DNA of 64,000 nucleotides from an uncultured Duncaniella sp. (lineage in GTDB: Bacteria > Bacteroidota > Bacteroidia > Bacteroidales > Muribaculaceae), in assembly GCA_910576785.1 (NCBI GenBank), contig CAJTJG010000005.1:1-64000 (forward strand), in the 5' to 3' direction. A program made the position numbers and the translations under genes. The notes under the pieces were generated by a model that was given only the letters and a program-made list of their open reading frames with translations, had not been told where the DNA came from and made no database searches. Below are positions 16,463 through 26,800 of the stretch, in pieces; positions within the stretch are counted from its first letter, which is position 1; every line of letters begins with the position of its first letter.

Positions 16463-17042
16463 ATGAAAATAAAGTGCTTAACCTTGTTGATACTCTGTCT
16501 GCTGTCATGGCGGACTGCGCAAGGTCAGGATGTGGCCATAAACCAACCTCCTCTATGACGCTACACTCACACTCAACGGCGGCGTAGAGGTGAAGCTTGC
16601 TCCAAAATGGACATTTGATCTCAGTGGCAACCTTAACGCCTGGACTGTAAACAACCACCGATGGAAACACTGGCTGGCCCAGCCGGAAGGCAGATACTGG
16701 TTCTGTGATGCTTTCTCCGGTCACTTTGTCGGCGGACACCTTCTTGGCGGCCAATACAACTGGGGCAACCTTGACATGCCTTTCAAGTTTCTCGGCACAG
16801 ACTTCCGCAAGCTCAAAGACTTCCGTTATCAGGGTTGGATGGTAGGAGCAGGCATCGTCTACGGATATTCCTGGATTTTAAACCGTCATTGGAACATTGA
16901 AGCCGCCATCGGTCTCGGATACGTATACTCCCGGTCTGATGTCTATGAATGCGCCGACTGCGGAAAAAAGGTGCGCACAAAGGTGCCCCACAATTACATA
17001 GGACTCACAAAGGCCGCCATTGATATCATCTATACATTCTGA
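16463..17042 (+). pseudogene. DUF3575 fimbria-associated protein, reading frame broken
   Basis: Frame 1 opens at ATG 16463 with a clear signal peptide (MKIKCLTLLILCLLSWRTAQG) and reads to QDVAIN, then stops about five codons later. The adjacent frame carries the rest of the protein without interruption to 17042: NLLYDATLTLNGGVEVKLAP, then KHWLAQPEGRYW, FSGHFVGGHLLGGQYN and LNRHWNIEAAIGLGYVYS. DUF3575 proteins normally join these as a continuous AIKTNLLYDA. The join falls in a short A run at 16540-16542, so a net shift of one frame (most simply two missing A bases) separates signal and mature domain. The gene heads a fimbrial operon, where DUF3575 and DUF3868 usually appear as a pair. It may be a true pseudogene, a slippage site or a sequencing error. 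Confidence 0.8.
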
Positions 17043-17064
17043 CATCTCTCCCCACGATAAAGCT

Positions 17065-18546
17065 ATGACTAACAGAATCTTATTTCGGACAATCGCCACG
17101 CTCGCGCTTGCAGTCCCGACAACACTGTCTGTATTCGGCGCTCAGGACGGACATCTGCTCAAGGTGACCTCCATCAACATAGCCCGCCAGGGGGAGGAGG
17201 GCGACAGGCTGAGAGTAGACCTCACCATCGATCCCCGCGAGGTTAATCCCGGTCGTGACCGCGAGGTTGTCTTCACTCCCCAGATCATATCAGCCAACGG
17301 CGCCGACACCGTATCGCTCAAAGCCATACGTGTAGCCGGGCGCAACCGCTACTACTCCCACATCCGCAACAAAGATCTCACCGAGGGAGTGCGTCTATAT
17401 GAAGCCGGTTCCAAGGAACTGATCGAATACCACACCGACACAGCCTTCCTCCCATTAATGGAACAGTGCAAGATAGAGATGGATGAGCAGATAGGTCATT
17501 GCTGCGACCCCATCCTCCCCGCCGGAGAAACCCCGCTTGCCGAGATAGACTATACTGTGCCTCCGTTCATCCCTGAGTTCCGCTACGTGGATCTCACTGG
17601 CGACGAAGCAGTGGAGCGTACAGCCGAAGGCAGCGCCTACATCGACTTCATTGTCAACCGCACAGAGATACGCCCCACCTATCGCCGTAACACCGTGGAG
17701 CTGGCCAAGATCATCAGCAGCATCGACCTGGTCAAAAACGACCCTGATGCAGTCATAACCCGCGTCACCATCAAGGGTTATGCATCGCCCGAAGGTCCCT
17801 ACTCCAACAACGTCCGCCTCGCCATGGGCCGTACACAAGCCCTCAAAGAGTATGTGCGTGAGCACTACAATTTCGATCCTGCCATCATGAGCACGGACTA
17901 TGAGCCGGAGGACTGGGATGGTCTGCGCCGCCGCATGCAGGATCTCGAGATCCCCTACAAATCAGAGATCATCGGGATCATCGACTCGAAGATGGAGCCC
18001 GACCCCAAGAATGCCGAGATACAGCGCCGCTACCCCAGGGAATACAAATTCCTGCTTGACAGCATCTATCCGGCACTACGCCATTCGGACTACACTGTCA
18101 ATTACCGCATACGCACATTCGTTGATGTCGAGGAACTCAAGCGCGTCTTCGCTACCGATCCCGGCAAACTGCGTCCCGTCGACTTCCAGCGCATAGCAGC
18201 CACATATCCCGTAGGATCAGCCGAATATGATGAAACCTATCTCAAGGCTTCCGAGATATATCCCACTGATCCCGAAGCTGCCGTAAACGCTGCCAACATA
18301 TATATGAGGCATGGCGATATTGCCAAGGCCACAGAACGTCTCCGCTACGCCAGCGACTCTGCCGAGGCGATATATTCACGTGCCACACTCGCCGCTATCA
18401 ACGGCGATCTCAACCGTGCCCGCGACCTGTTTGACCACTCTGCCGCAGCTGGCTTTGCGCCCGCAGCCGATGAGAGCAAACGCGTCGACTCCATTCTCAA
18501 GCGTACCAAGGTGAAATATCTCATCACCCCTGAGTCCGCCCGCTGA
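17065..18546 (+). CDS. DUF3868 / OmpA-like fimbria-associated protein
   Basis: The 493-residue protein has a signal peptide (MTNRILFRTIATLALAVPTTLSVFG). Residues about 25-190 match the DUF3868 pattern of Bacteroidales fimbrial loci, with beta strands such as RLRVDLTIDPREVN and a Cys pair at GHCC. Residues about 195-280 look OmpA-like: YIDFIVNRTEIRP, then ITRVTIKGYASPEGPYSNN and LAMGRTQALKEYV. The C-terminal third has short helical repeats like TPR units (ATERLRYASDSAEAIYSRAT, NGDLNRARDLFDHSAAAGFA). It probably acts in the periplasm or outer membrane during pilus assembly. The start at 17065 is chosen over 17020 because it gives the signal peptide and clears the upstream gene. It lies 22 bases after the broken DUF3575 gene. 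Confidence 0.82.
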   Translation: MTNRILFRTIATLALAVPTTLSVFGAQDGHLLKVTSINIARQGEEGDRLRVDLTIDPREVNPGRDREVVFTPQIISANGADTVSLKAIRVAGRNRYYSHIRNKDLTEGVRLYEAGSKELIEYHTDTAFLPLMEQCKIEMDEQIGHCCDPILPAGETPLAEIDYTVPPFIPEFRYVDLTGDEAVERTAEGSAYIDFIVNRTEIRPTYRRNTVELAKIISSIDLVKNDPDAVITRVTIKGYASPEGPYSNNVRLAMGRTQALKEYVREHYNFDPAIMSTDYEPEDWDGLRRRMQDLEIPYKSEIIGIIDSKMEPDPKNAEIQRRYPREYKFLLDSIYPALRHSDYTVNYRIRTFVDVEELKRVFATDPGKLRPVDFQRIAATYPVGSAEYDETYLKASEIYPTDPEAAVNAANIYMRHGDIAKATERLRYASDSAEAIYSRATLAAINGDLNRARDLFDHSAAAGFAPAADESKRVDSILKRTKVKYLITPESAR

Positions 18547-18584
18547 TCCGTTCCCGGCCAATTCTGACGGCCACTCTCCTATCC

Positions 18585-18631
18585 ATCAACTAACGAGGGA
18601 ATACGTTACTTTTTTAGATTCGTCAGTTGAT
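18585..18631 (+). other. inverted repeat in the leader of the major fimbrillin gene
   Basis: ATCAACTAACGA at 18585-18596 pairs with TCGTCAGTTGAT at 18620-18631 with one mismatch. The 23-base loop contains GGGAATACGTTA, the same sequence found in the leader at 16399-16410. A related AAGGGAATACTTTT lies at 18697-18710. The hairpin may protect or process the mRNA between the two genes. The loop is too short for an invertible promoter. Confidence 0.5.
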
Positions 18632-18762
18632 CCGAACACACAGTTTTTTCAAGGAAAATTCATTCACACATAAAGAAAGTCAATACCGCGTTTTTCAAGG
18701 GAATACTTTTATACATAAGGAAACAACGTAAAAATTTATAAATTTCTTTTATTTAACTATTT

Positions 18763-20613
18763 ATGAACATTTCGAGCAAACTTTTCATGGGGTTTGCCGC
18801 TCTCGGTATGCTTGCTGCATGCTCCAGCGACGAGCCTAACAATGGTGGAAATGGAAACGGCGTGACCGATAGCGGCGAAAACGCCTACCTCAACATCACA
18901 CTCCGTGATGCCAACGATCTCAGCCGTGCAGGCGAGAATGACGAAGAGCAGACCGCCGATGGTGGCTTCACCAACGGTACAGGCAATGAAGGTGATGTCA
19001 CCAAAGCCTATTTCTACTTCTTCGACAGCAAGGGCAACTACATGGGCCAGGCCAACGTATGGAATGGTGGCACCGAGCAGGCCAATGGCGGAAACATCGA
19101 ATTCAAGAGCCCCAGTCTCGTCGTTCTTGAGAATGTCAAGAAGGGCGCAAATGACGAGCCCCAGTACCCCACCTATATGGTGACTGTGCTCAACGGCCCC
19201 CACTACACCAACGCCGATCTTACCGGCCAGTCACTCGCCGACTTCGGCAAGTCCCTCACCACATGGGGTGCCAATGAGAAAGGTGGCTTCATCATGACCA
19301 CAACAAGCTACTATCTTGAAGATGATGCTAAAGACAAAGATAAGGCCGAGCATGACGACGCCTACTGGTATGCCACCAAGATCAACAAGGACGCCTTCCA
19401 GCGCACACCCGAGCTCGCCATGCAGACCCCCGGTATCGATGTATACGTAGAGCGTCTTGCTGTTCGTATCGGTCTGAAGAGCAAAGCCGAGTTCCCCATC
19501 ACCGAGACCATCTTCGGCGCCGAGGGTGACAACCCCGAGATCAACAACCCCGCCGACAACGAACCCGCCGAGGCAGCCTCACAGCTCTACGTGAGAATCG
19601 ACGGCTGGTTCATCAACGGCACACAGCCCGAGAGCTACCTCAGCAAGCAGCTCGGCGCGAACTGGGACAACACCACATTCCCCCTCGTCAATAGCATGGA
19701 CTCCTGGATTTGGAACATGCCCGGATTCCACCGCAGCTACTGGGGACAGTCTGTAGGCTACGGCAACATCGACCCCGCTACCCTCAAATTCTACAACTAC
19801 AACACCGCCAGCATCGCCCTTTCATCTTACGGCTACTGCAACGAGAACACCACCACAAAGACCGACCTCATGAAGGACAACAATGGTCGCCCCAACCAGC
19901 AGAAGCTGACCTCCGTCGTAGTCAAAGCCACTGTAGGTGCCAAGGATGCCAATGGCAATTTCACTCCCGTCACCTTCATTGAGCACAACGGTCTCTACTA
20001 CACCCCGGACCGCTTCATCGCCTACATCTGCGACCTCGCAAAACACAGCGTAGGATACACCTATTCTCAGGTTGATGTATTCGATGAGGAAGGCAACAAG
20101 ACAGGAACCGAATGGGCCTATATCCCCGTCCCCGCTGACAAATATATCATCGACGGAAAGAACTCCCACGTTTACGTGACACTTGCCTCCGACTACCCCA
20201 CCCCTGAAAACGGTCTCTACAAGAAGAATGCCGATGGTTCCTACTCCACCACAACTCTTGCCGAGATCAAGACTGCTGTAGAGTCCATGAACAAAGGCCT
20301 CACCACCTATCAGGCCACCGGTGGCTCCACTTACTACAACATCCCCATCGCGCACCTCAACACCGCTACCAAAGATGCCAACGGCGATATTGATAAGTGG
20401 GAAGAGGGTTCATTCGGCGTAGTCCGCAACCACTCCTACGAGATCTCCATCAACACTGTCAAGCATCTTGGCACAGGTGTGTTTGATCCCAATGGCGACA
20501 AAGGCGACGACCCCATCAAGCCCAACCCCGATCCCCAGGATCCCACATGGTATCTCGGTGCCACAATCAACATCCTCTCCTGGAAGATTGTGAACAACTA
20601 CGTTGATCTCTGA
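18763..20613 (+). CDS. Mfa1-family major fimbrial subunit (fimbrillin lipoprotein)
   Basis: This 616-residue lipoprotein has the lipobox LAAC at 17-20 (MNISSKLFMGFAALGMLAAC). Shortly after comes ANDLSRAGEND, where Arg55 is a plausible protease site: type V pilins are made as lipoproteins and cut after an Arg so that a strand groove is freed for polymerisation. The N-terminal domain contains AYLNITLRDAND and KAYFYFFDSKGNYMG, typical of Mfa1-like pilins. The C-terminus ends in NILSWKIVNNYVDL, the donor-type last strand. It follows the DUF3868 gene after a 216-base leader and is followed by a strong terminator at 20675. The gene order and the terminator fit a highly expressed shaft subunit. Family is clear, ligand or target is unknown. 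Confidence 0.88.
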   Translation: MNISSKLFMGFAALGMLAACSSDEPNNGGNGNGVTDSGENAYLNITLRDANDLSRAGENDEEQTADGGFTNGTGNEGDVTKAYFYFFDSKGNYMGQANVWNGGTEQANGGNIEFKSPSLVVLENVKKGANDEPQYPTYMVTVLNGPHYTNADLTGQSLADFGKSLTTWGANEKGGFIMTTTSYYLEDDAKDKDKAEHDDAYWYATKINKDAFQRTPELAMQTPGIDVYVERLAVRIGLKSKAEFPITETIFGAEGDNPEINNPADNEPAEAASQLYVRIDGWFINGTQPESYLSKQLGANWDNTTFPLVNSMDSWIWNMPGFHRSYWGQSVGYGNIDPATLKFYNYNTASIALSSYGYCNENTTTKTDLMKDNNGRPNQQKLTSVVVKATVGAKDANGNFTPVTFIEHNGLYYTPDRFIAYICDLAKHSVGYTYSQVDVFDEEGNKTGTEWAYIPVPADKYIIDGKNSHVYVTLASDYPTPENGLYKKNADGSYSTTTLAEIKTAVESMNKGLTTYQATGGSTYYNIPIAHLNTATKDANGDIDKWEEGSFGVVRNHSYEISINTVKHLGTGVFDPNGDKGDDPIKPNPDPQDPTWYLGATINILSWKIVNNYVDL

Positions 20614-20674
20614 TCTTATTGATCCTGCTGTTCAGCTGACATCAAAACCGTCAGCCTGACCACACATTCCATAC

Positions 20675-20710
20675 TCCGGCGGGGAGCATCCCCGCTCCCC
20701 GCCGGATTTT
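20675..20710 (+). terminator. intrinsic terminator after the major fimbrillin gene
   Basis: TCCGGCGGGGAGC at 20675-20687 pairs perfectly with GCTCCCCGCCGGA at 20694-20706, followed by TTTT. It probably stops most transcripts after the shaft subunit and lowers expression of the minor subunits downstream. The 217 bases after it hold no gene, only a GGGAATATAA motif at 20898. Confidence 0.85.
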
Positions 20711-20927
20711 CACTTTCAGCATTCTCCTCATCCCACCCTCTCCAATCAACCCGACAAACGCATCATCGATGCCATCCCTGTGAGGACAGGGGACAAACAC
20801 CACCGCGGCCGATCCGTCTTACCGATCCACACCGCCACCATCAACAGCACATTCCATACCGCCCTCGAGCGGCATCACATATACATCTTCAACCAAGGGA
20901 ATATAACCAGATACCAATTACACAGCG

Positions 20928-21980
20928 ATGAAGCTTGACAAAATACTCTCTATCGGCACACGCAAACTGGCTGCGGCCTTCGCCATCCTGACCTGTGCTG
21001 TCACACTGACCTCCTGCGACGGTCTGCTCTACGAGGATGAGGGTGACTGCGACCCTCACTACAAAGTGAGGTTCCGTTTTGACTATAATCTCAAGAAAGC
21101 CGACGCATTCGCCCAGGAAGTCAATGCCGTCACTCTCTACGTTGTCGATCCGGAGACCGACCGCGTGGTATGGCGAAAGACAGAATCATCCGACATTCTC
21201 AAGTCCGAAGGCTACCTCATGGATGTGGAGGGTCTGGCCCCGGGCAACTACAAACTCATGGCCTGGGCCGGCGACGGCCACAAGGGCAGCCCGCACTTCA
21301 CCCTGGCCGACGAAGGCGACAACCACAAGGAATTGATCTGTACGCTCAACCGCACCTACACTACCGATGGCACAGCCGAAGTGACCGACAATCTCCATCG
21401 TCTTTACAAAGATCTGCCCGAAGAATTCAACAACCGTGAGTTCACCGACCGTCAGGGCACACACATCCACACTGTCCGCCTCATGAAGAACACCAACGAT
21501 ATCACCGTCGTCCTCCAGCACCTCTCAGGCGAGCCGGTCGATCCTTCGGACTTCGATTTCGCCATCACCGAGGCCAACGGCACCATGAACTATGACAACT
21601 CCCTGCTCCCTGACGAAGAGATCACATATCGCCCCTGGGCCACACGCTCTGGAGTATCCGAGGGGTTTGTCCCCGAAGGTATGATACAGGCAAAATTCTC
21701 AGCCGCCATCGCCGACTTTACCGTAGGACGCATGATGGCCGACCGCAAGATGTATCTCACCATCACACGTCATTCCGACGGCGGCCTTGTGGCCAAAGTT
21801 CCCGTGATCGACTACGCTCTCATGGTCAAAGCCAACTACGGCGACATGCCCGATCAGGAATATCTGGACCGTCAGGACCACTACTCCATGGTCTTCTTCC
21901 TCGACGACGGTCTGCGCTGGCTCAACACCATGATATATATCAACGCATGGCATGTAGTGCTCTCCGACCACGACCTTTGA
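20928..21980 (+). CDS. FimB/Mfa2-family fimbrial anchor lipoprotein
   Basis: The 350-residue product has a lipobox ending LTSC at Cys30 and then DGLLYEDEGDCDPHYKVRF, the characteristic start of Mfa2/FimB anchors, with two Cys residues. The N-terminal domain continues FDYNLKKADAFAQEVNAVTLYVVDPE, and GLAPGNYKLMAWAGDG is the typical second half of this repeat-like beta domain. LSGEPVDPSDFDFAITEANG opens the C-terminal domain. In Porphyromonas the anchor stops growth and holds the pilus to the outer membrane. Unlike its neighbours, it has no LSR motif near the N-terminus, as expected for a subunit that is not polymerised. It follows the terminator at 20675 and is 25 bases from the next gene. Confidence 0.87.
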   Translation: MKLDKILSIGTRKLAAAFAILTCAVTLTSCDGLLYEDEGDCDPHYKVRFRFDYNLKKADAFAQEVNAVTLYVVDPETDRVVWRKTESSDILKSEGYLMDVEGLAPGNYKLMAWAGDGHKGSPHFTLADEGDNHKELICTLNRTYTTDGTAEVTDNLHRLYKDLPEEFNNREFTDRQGTHIHTVRLMKNTNDITVVLQHLSGEPVDPSDFDFAITEANGTMNYDNSLLPDEEITYRPWATRSGVSEGFVPEGMIQAKFSAAIADFTVGRMMADRKMYLTITRHSDGGLVAKVPVIDYALMVKANYGDMPDQEYLDRQDHYSMVFFLDDGLRWLNTMIYINAWHVVLSDHDL

Positions 21981-22005
21981 TTCCCCATTCACCCGAAAAA
22001 AGACA

Positions 22006-23775
22006 ATGATCGCTCACAGATACATATCCAGCGCCTTGTGCCATCTGTCGCAGATACTTCTCGCGGCAGTCATGGCCATATCATGCTCTTCCGACACCCC
22101 GGTGGCGGATCCGGAGCCTGCCGCACCCGGACAGTTTCAAGTGGGTTTCATGCTCAGCGTGGGCAATACACAACCCTCCCCGGCGCTATCGCGCGCACCC
22201 CTCACACCCGAAGGTGGATATGACCGCGGACAAGCCTACGAGAACTGGATCGACATCGACAACCGCGACTTCCGCTTCTGGTTTTTCGATGATGAGAGCA
22301 ATACCTTCCTGACCGAGCTCGACATCCTGACAATCGCCCCGGTCGAGACCTCAGTAAGTTCAAAAACCTACTCCGTCGAAGCCTCCATCACCCTCACCGA
22401 AGGCTCCTTCGATCCCCGCAGACAGAACTTCAAGGTGATGGTGCTCGCCAACTGGAAGAACTACCCTACTCCTGCACCAGGCACCCACATTGACGACATA
22501 GTCCGTGCCGGCCTCTTCACTTTCAACCCCGACAGCGACCTCCCCTCCGCATCCAGTCCCATCCCTCTCTACGGCATACGCGAATACACCTCTCTTGTGT
22601 TCGGTGATTCCAAGAGAGCATCCCTTGGCCGCATACATCTGCTCAGAGCCTACTCCAAAGTGGAAGTTCTTGTAGACCGCGACAAAGACCCTTTCTCCCA
22701 CCTCACCTCCGTGACCCTGCGCCGTTATTCCTCCACCGGCTATAGCGCCCCGTTCGGCATATACACTCAGGACGCCTACGTGCATGACGATTATACAACC
22801 GACTATACCGGCAAACCCAATATCCCCGACGGCGCCCTCACCGACAATACCCTCCCGTTCCGCCCCTCCGGCGCCGGAAGTTACATCATCTACATTCCGG
22901 AATATGACAACACCTCCATTGATCCATCCGATGAGGCATACCTTACATTGACGTTCTCCGACACGGATGACCCGTACACCATATTTTTCCGCAAGAAGCA
23001 GGACAATCACCTCTCGCGCTTCGACATACTCCGTAACGTATGGTACCGTTTCCTTGTCAACCGCAAACACACTGTCGATGGCGAGATAGAGGTAGATATC
23101 CAGCCCTATGCCGAACAATGGCTCATGCCTGATCTCGGGCTGATGCGCGATGAGATGGGCGACATCATGATCGAACTGGATAAAGATGAGGATGGCAAAT
23201 ATACCCTACCCGAATACTTCCGCGAATACATGGAAACCTACGGCAAGCAGCTCCCATTCCCCCTGTCCGACATTGTCGACGGCGACTACTACGCCATTCA
23301 CCTCACTCAGGACGGCGAGATGAAGCATGCCGAGATATGGCTGAAGGACTCTGACGGCGCACACGTCATAGAGAATTTCAGCCACAGGGTTGAGAATGAC
23401 CAGTTCTGCAGCACACGTCTCGTTGACGTATATTTCGGCACAGAGCCCTACCGTTTCCATAAGGACCGCTACGGTGACCGACGCATCTATCACTTCCCCA
23501 ACCATTGGACCATCGTGCTTGACCGCAAGGACTTCACCATATTCAAGAGCGAGGACAACACCATCCGCTACGAGGTGGCATCGTTCGACAAGGATGAGTA
23601 CGACAAGGAAGACTCCGACAAGGTGTTCTACATCTACGCCAAGCCCAAGGAGGATGACGAATACTATTACGTCATCAAGGTCAAGGACGGGATCATTACC
23701 GAAGAGAAAGAATCCATAAAGAAAAACGGCGAACCCTCCGACAAGGACTGGCCCTCGGTGCAGCCCAATTTGTAA
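22006..23775 (+). CDS. fimbrillin-like lipoprotein, minor subunit
   Basis: The 589-residue protein has a lipoprotein signal ending MAISC (Cys27) and a possible processing site PALSRAPLT (Arg63). The N-terminal domain includes FRFWFFDDESNTFLTELDIL and FKVMVLANWKNYP, typical fimbrillin elements. LSRFDILRNVWYRFLVN at about 343-360 is the conserved pre-strand of fimbrillin C-terminal domains. An unusual acidic extension of about 200 residues follows, rich in Asp, Glu, Lys and Tyr (for example EDDEYYYVIKVKDG). This extension is not part of the usual pilin fold and may be an adhesive or regulatory domain. The gene lies between the anchor and the large tip candidate, so it is probably an accessory or adaptor subunit. 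Exact family is uncertain. Confidence 0.75.
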   Translation: MIAHRYISSALCHLSQILLAAVMAISCSSDTPVADPEPAAPGQFQVGFMLSVGNTQPSPALSRAPLTPEGGYDRGQAYENWIDIDNRDFRFWFFDDESNTFLTELDILTIAPVETSVSSKTYSVEASITLTEGSFDPRRQNFKVMVLANWKNYPTPAPGTHIDDIVRAGLFTFNPDSDLPSASSPIPLYGIREYTSLVFGDSKRASLGRIHLLRAYSKVEVLVDRDKDPFSHLTSVTLRRYSSTGYSAPFGIYTQDAYVHDDYTTDYTGKPNIPDGALTDNTLPFRPSGAGSYIIYIPEYDNTSIDPSDEAYLTLTFSDTDDPYTIFFRKKQDNHLSRFDILRNVWYRFLVNRKHTVDGEIEVDIQPYAEQWLMPDLGLMRDEMGDIMIELDKDEDGKYTLPEYFREYMETYGKQLPFPLSDIVDGDYYAIHLTQDGEMKHAEIWLKDSDGAHVIENFSHRVENDQFCSTRLVDVYFGTEPYRFHKDRYGDRRIYHFPNHWTIVLDRKDFTIFKSEDNTIRYEVASFDKDEYDKEDSDKVFYIYAKPKEDDEYYYVIKVKDGIITEEKESIKKNGEPSDKDWPSVQPNL

Positions 23776-23813
23776 CAACATCACCCTTCCATCCGACAAT
23801 TGACATTACTATC

Positions 23814-26800
23814 ATGATCAGCAACAGAGCAAAAAAATACATTCTTAACCTGACTGCCCGGATGGTTGTCGCAGCCGGCCTCCTGATGAGCGCATGTGTC
23901 GACGAGCTGCCCGGCAATGAGACAGGCTATATAACCGATGGAGAAGTCAGCATTGAACTCCAGGCGGCTTTCTCGCCATTTTCCGAAGCTATACTGAGCC
24001 GGTCGGAGACCATACCCGGCAAAGCCATGTCCGATCTGTCCGACCTGTGCCTTCTCGCCTACACCGCCGAAGGCAAACTCATTGAAAACGACTACTTTCC
24101 CATGGAGGTCAAGTTTGACCAGTCGGATCTGGACGACGAACCACGCACCGACCCCGATGCAAGCAACGGTGATACAGCCGAAACCTCGACAAAGTGCCTG
24201 AAAAAGGATCTCACCCTCCCTGCCGGACGCTACTACATCATTGCAGTGGCCAATCTCGGCAAATATACCCGCGATGAAAAGACCGGACAGATCACCCGTC
24301 TGAAATCCACCTTCGAAGCCCTCACACAACCCGGAGGCGAATACTACGGACAGTATGCCACCCTCGATGCCCTGCGCGACATGACCGTGACTTGGGATCT
24401 CGACAACGATGCGAACAACCGTCAGATGCTCGGATTCTTCTCCACGCCCGGTGATGAAGCCCCGAGTTACTCATCACAATTCCAGATGGTGGATCTGAGC
24501 CGCAACGGGATATCCATCCGCACATGGCTGCGCCGCTGCGCATCCAAGGTCACCATCGATTTTGACGGCAGCTCGCTGCGTGAGAATGTGCGTGTATACC
24601 TCAAAGACGCACGCATCTACGACATACCTAAGACCTGCACCCTTGGTTTCGGCTACGGCGAGGAGGACAAAAGCTACAACAACGCTGCCGGAAAGGATGG
24701 TATACATACCGCCGATGAACCCCGGCTTGTCAACTCCATAACCTATGGCGAAGGCACCGACCACAAAAAATGGCCGGCCATCACCAAAGGCACACCCCAT
24801 GGAGCCTACATCGAAGAGGACAATGTGAAGGAATATGACTATTCCGGACTCCACAGCGAGACAGCCGATGCCCTTTTCTTCTACGAGAACATGCAGGGCG
24901 AGTCCCTGTATGATAAATTCCAGACAGCCGATCTCAACAACGGAGGCGTACAGAACTCCGAGATTGAAAAAGACGGTGTACCCTACGGTACATACATTGA
25001 AGTGACCGCACATTACTACGCCACAGCCAACGGAGCAGTGTCGGAAGGCGATATCAAATATCGCTTCATGCTCGGCAAGGACACAAAACGCAACTGCGAC
25101 GCCGAGCGCAACTATCACTACAAACTCACCCTCAAACTGCGCGGCAACGCCAACGACTACGACTGGCATATAGACTACAAGGATACCGAAGGTTTTGACA
25201 TACCCAACCCTTGGTATGTGTCATACCTTTACAACCATGATGCACTACTCCCGTTCAAGTTCACCCCCAGGGAGGGATACAGGGTTGACAGCATCACCGC
25301 CAAGATCACCGAAAATCCATGGTATCCCACCGAGGTTCCCGACGGAGAGAATAAGGCCCCCTACACCAATACATATAACAAGAAGAACGGAAACGGCTTC
25401 CTGTCCATGTGGGAGACAGACGATGTGGTCATCACCCCTGAGGACTCTGGATATGAAAGATCGGAGTACATCAATTCTGCTGACGGATCCTTCAAATATG
25501 GCGATGTCAATCTTGCCGGGATGAACGAGAATTATTATCTCGGAAATTCCAAATCCACATCAGACAAAAACCGCTCCATCCGTGTATATAAATTTGACGG
25601 TAGCACCGACAATACGAACAATGGTCGTGAGGCATACTCCTACCGTATAGAAAACGGCAAATACACATTCAACATACCCCTCTTTACACGAGCCAAAGTC
25701 CTCATCAAGCAGACAGGTTACTCCGGCAACAATCCATTTGTCGGATACGAGCGTCATGCTAAACTGAAAGTGACAGCCCACTGTTCAAAGATAGGAAATC
25801 CAAAGGAGACATATACCAAAGATACAGAAACCACCGTCATCCAGGTGCGTCGTATTGTAAACCCCAAAGGTGTGTACCGCAAATCCGGCAACAATCAGGA
25901 CTTCAACGTCACACTCATGCGTCTGCCCGGTGACAACGAACCTGATTTCGTCGAATTCAAGTCCGACGGTCCATGGATGGCCGAAATCATCGGCGACAAG
26001 AACTTCATCACCCTTGATGGTAAACAGATCGTTACGGGATCCACCAAGACCCCCATCAAATTCCAGATCAGGTTCAATAAGATGAACAAGGAGGGTGATC
26101 CTGTGCGCAATGCCGTAGTCAGAGTCAGATACCATAATTACACTTGCACACATCTGATCTTTGTCCGTCAGGGATACGATGCCATGGAGCTGAGCAAAAC
26201 CGCAGTCCAGATGGTAAACAACACCGCCGGTACGGTAACGCCCACGAAATGGAATACATTCAACATGATCGCCAAGGACAAACCCGCCACTGATCCGCGC
26301 GACGAAGGCTCCATGTTCAAATATGGCAACGAGACACAGCCCATTGACGCATCTTGCAATGTCTACACCACCGATGGCAAATATCTCGGGACACCCAAAT
26401 TCACCTTCCCCACCACCTCGGAATTCAACAATCCTCCGGCCATAAAGCTCGTCACCAGTGTCGACAAGGACAATAAAGTGACGGTAGGCGCCGGGACATG
26501 GGACGGTGTGACATACGATATACAGACAGGTTTCACCATGGACGTGGCCACAGTACGCGACTTCGAGCAACTCTACCTCACGCCCAACATACAATTCGGC
26601 TACGGTGTGCTCTATGCCGACGGCGCCACCACCACACAGGCATCCGTGAGCGACGCCTACGGATGGTACAGAGGAGAGAATGACAACACGAAAGGTATGC
26701 GTGGCATGTTTGTATATTACTGGGACAGAAACAACCCTGACGATTCCTACAATGCAAGAAACCTCTTCTTTCCCATCGGACGATCTGGATTCGGCCACAG

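Noticed and set aside
18585..18631. Invertible fimbrial promoter
   Set aside because: The inverted repeats are only 23 bases apart, with no promoter box between them and no adjacent invertase gene.
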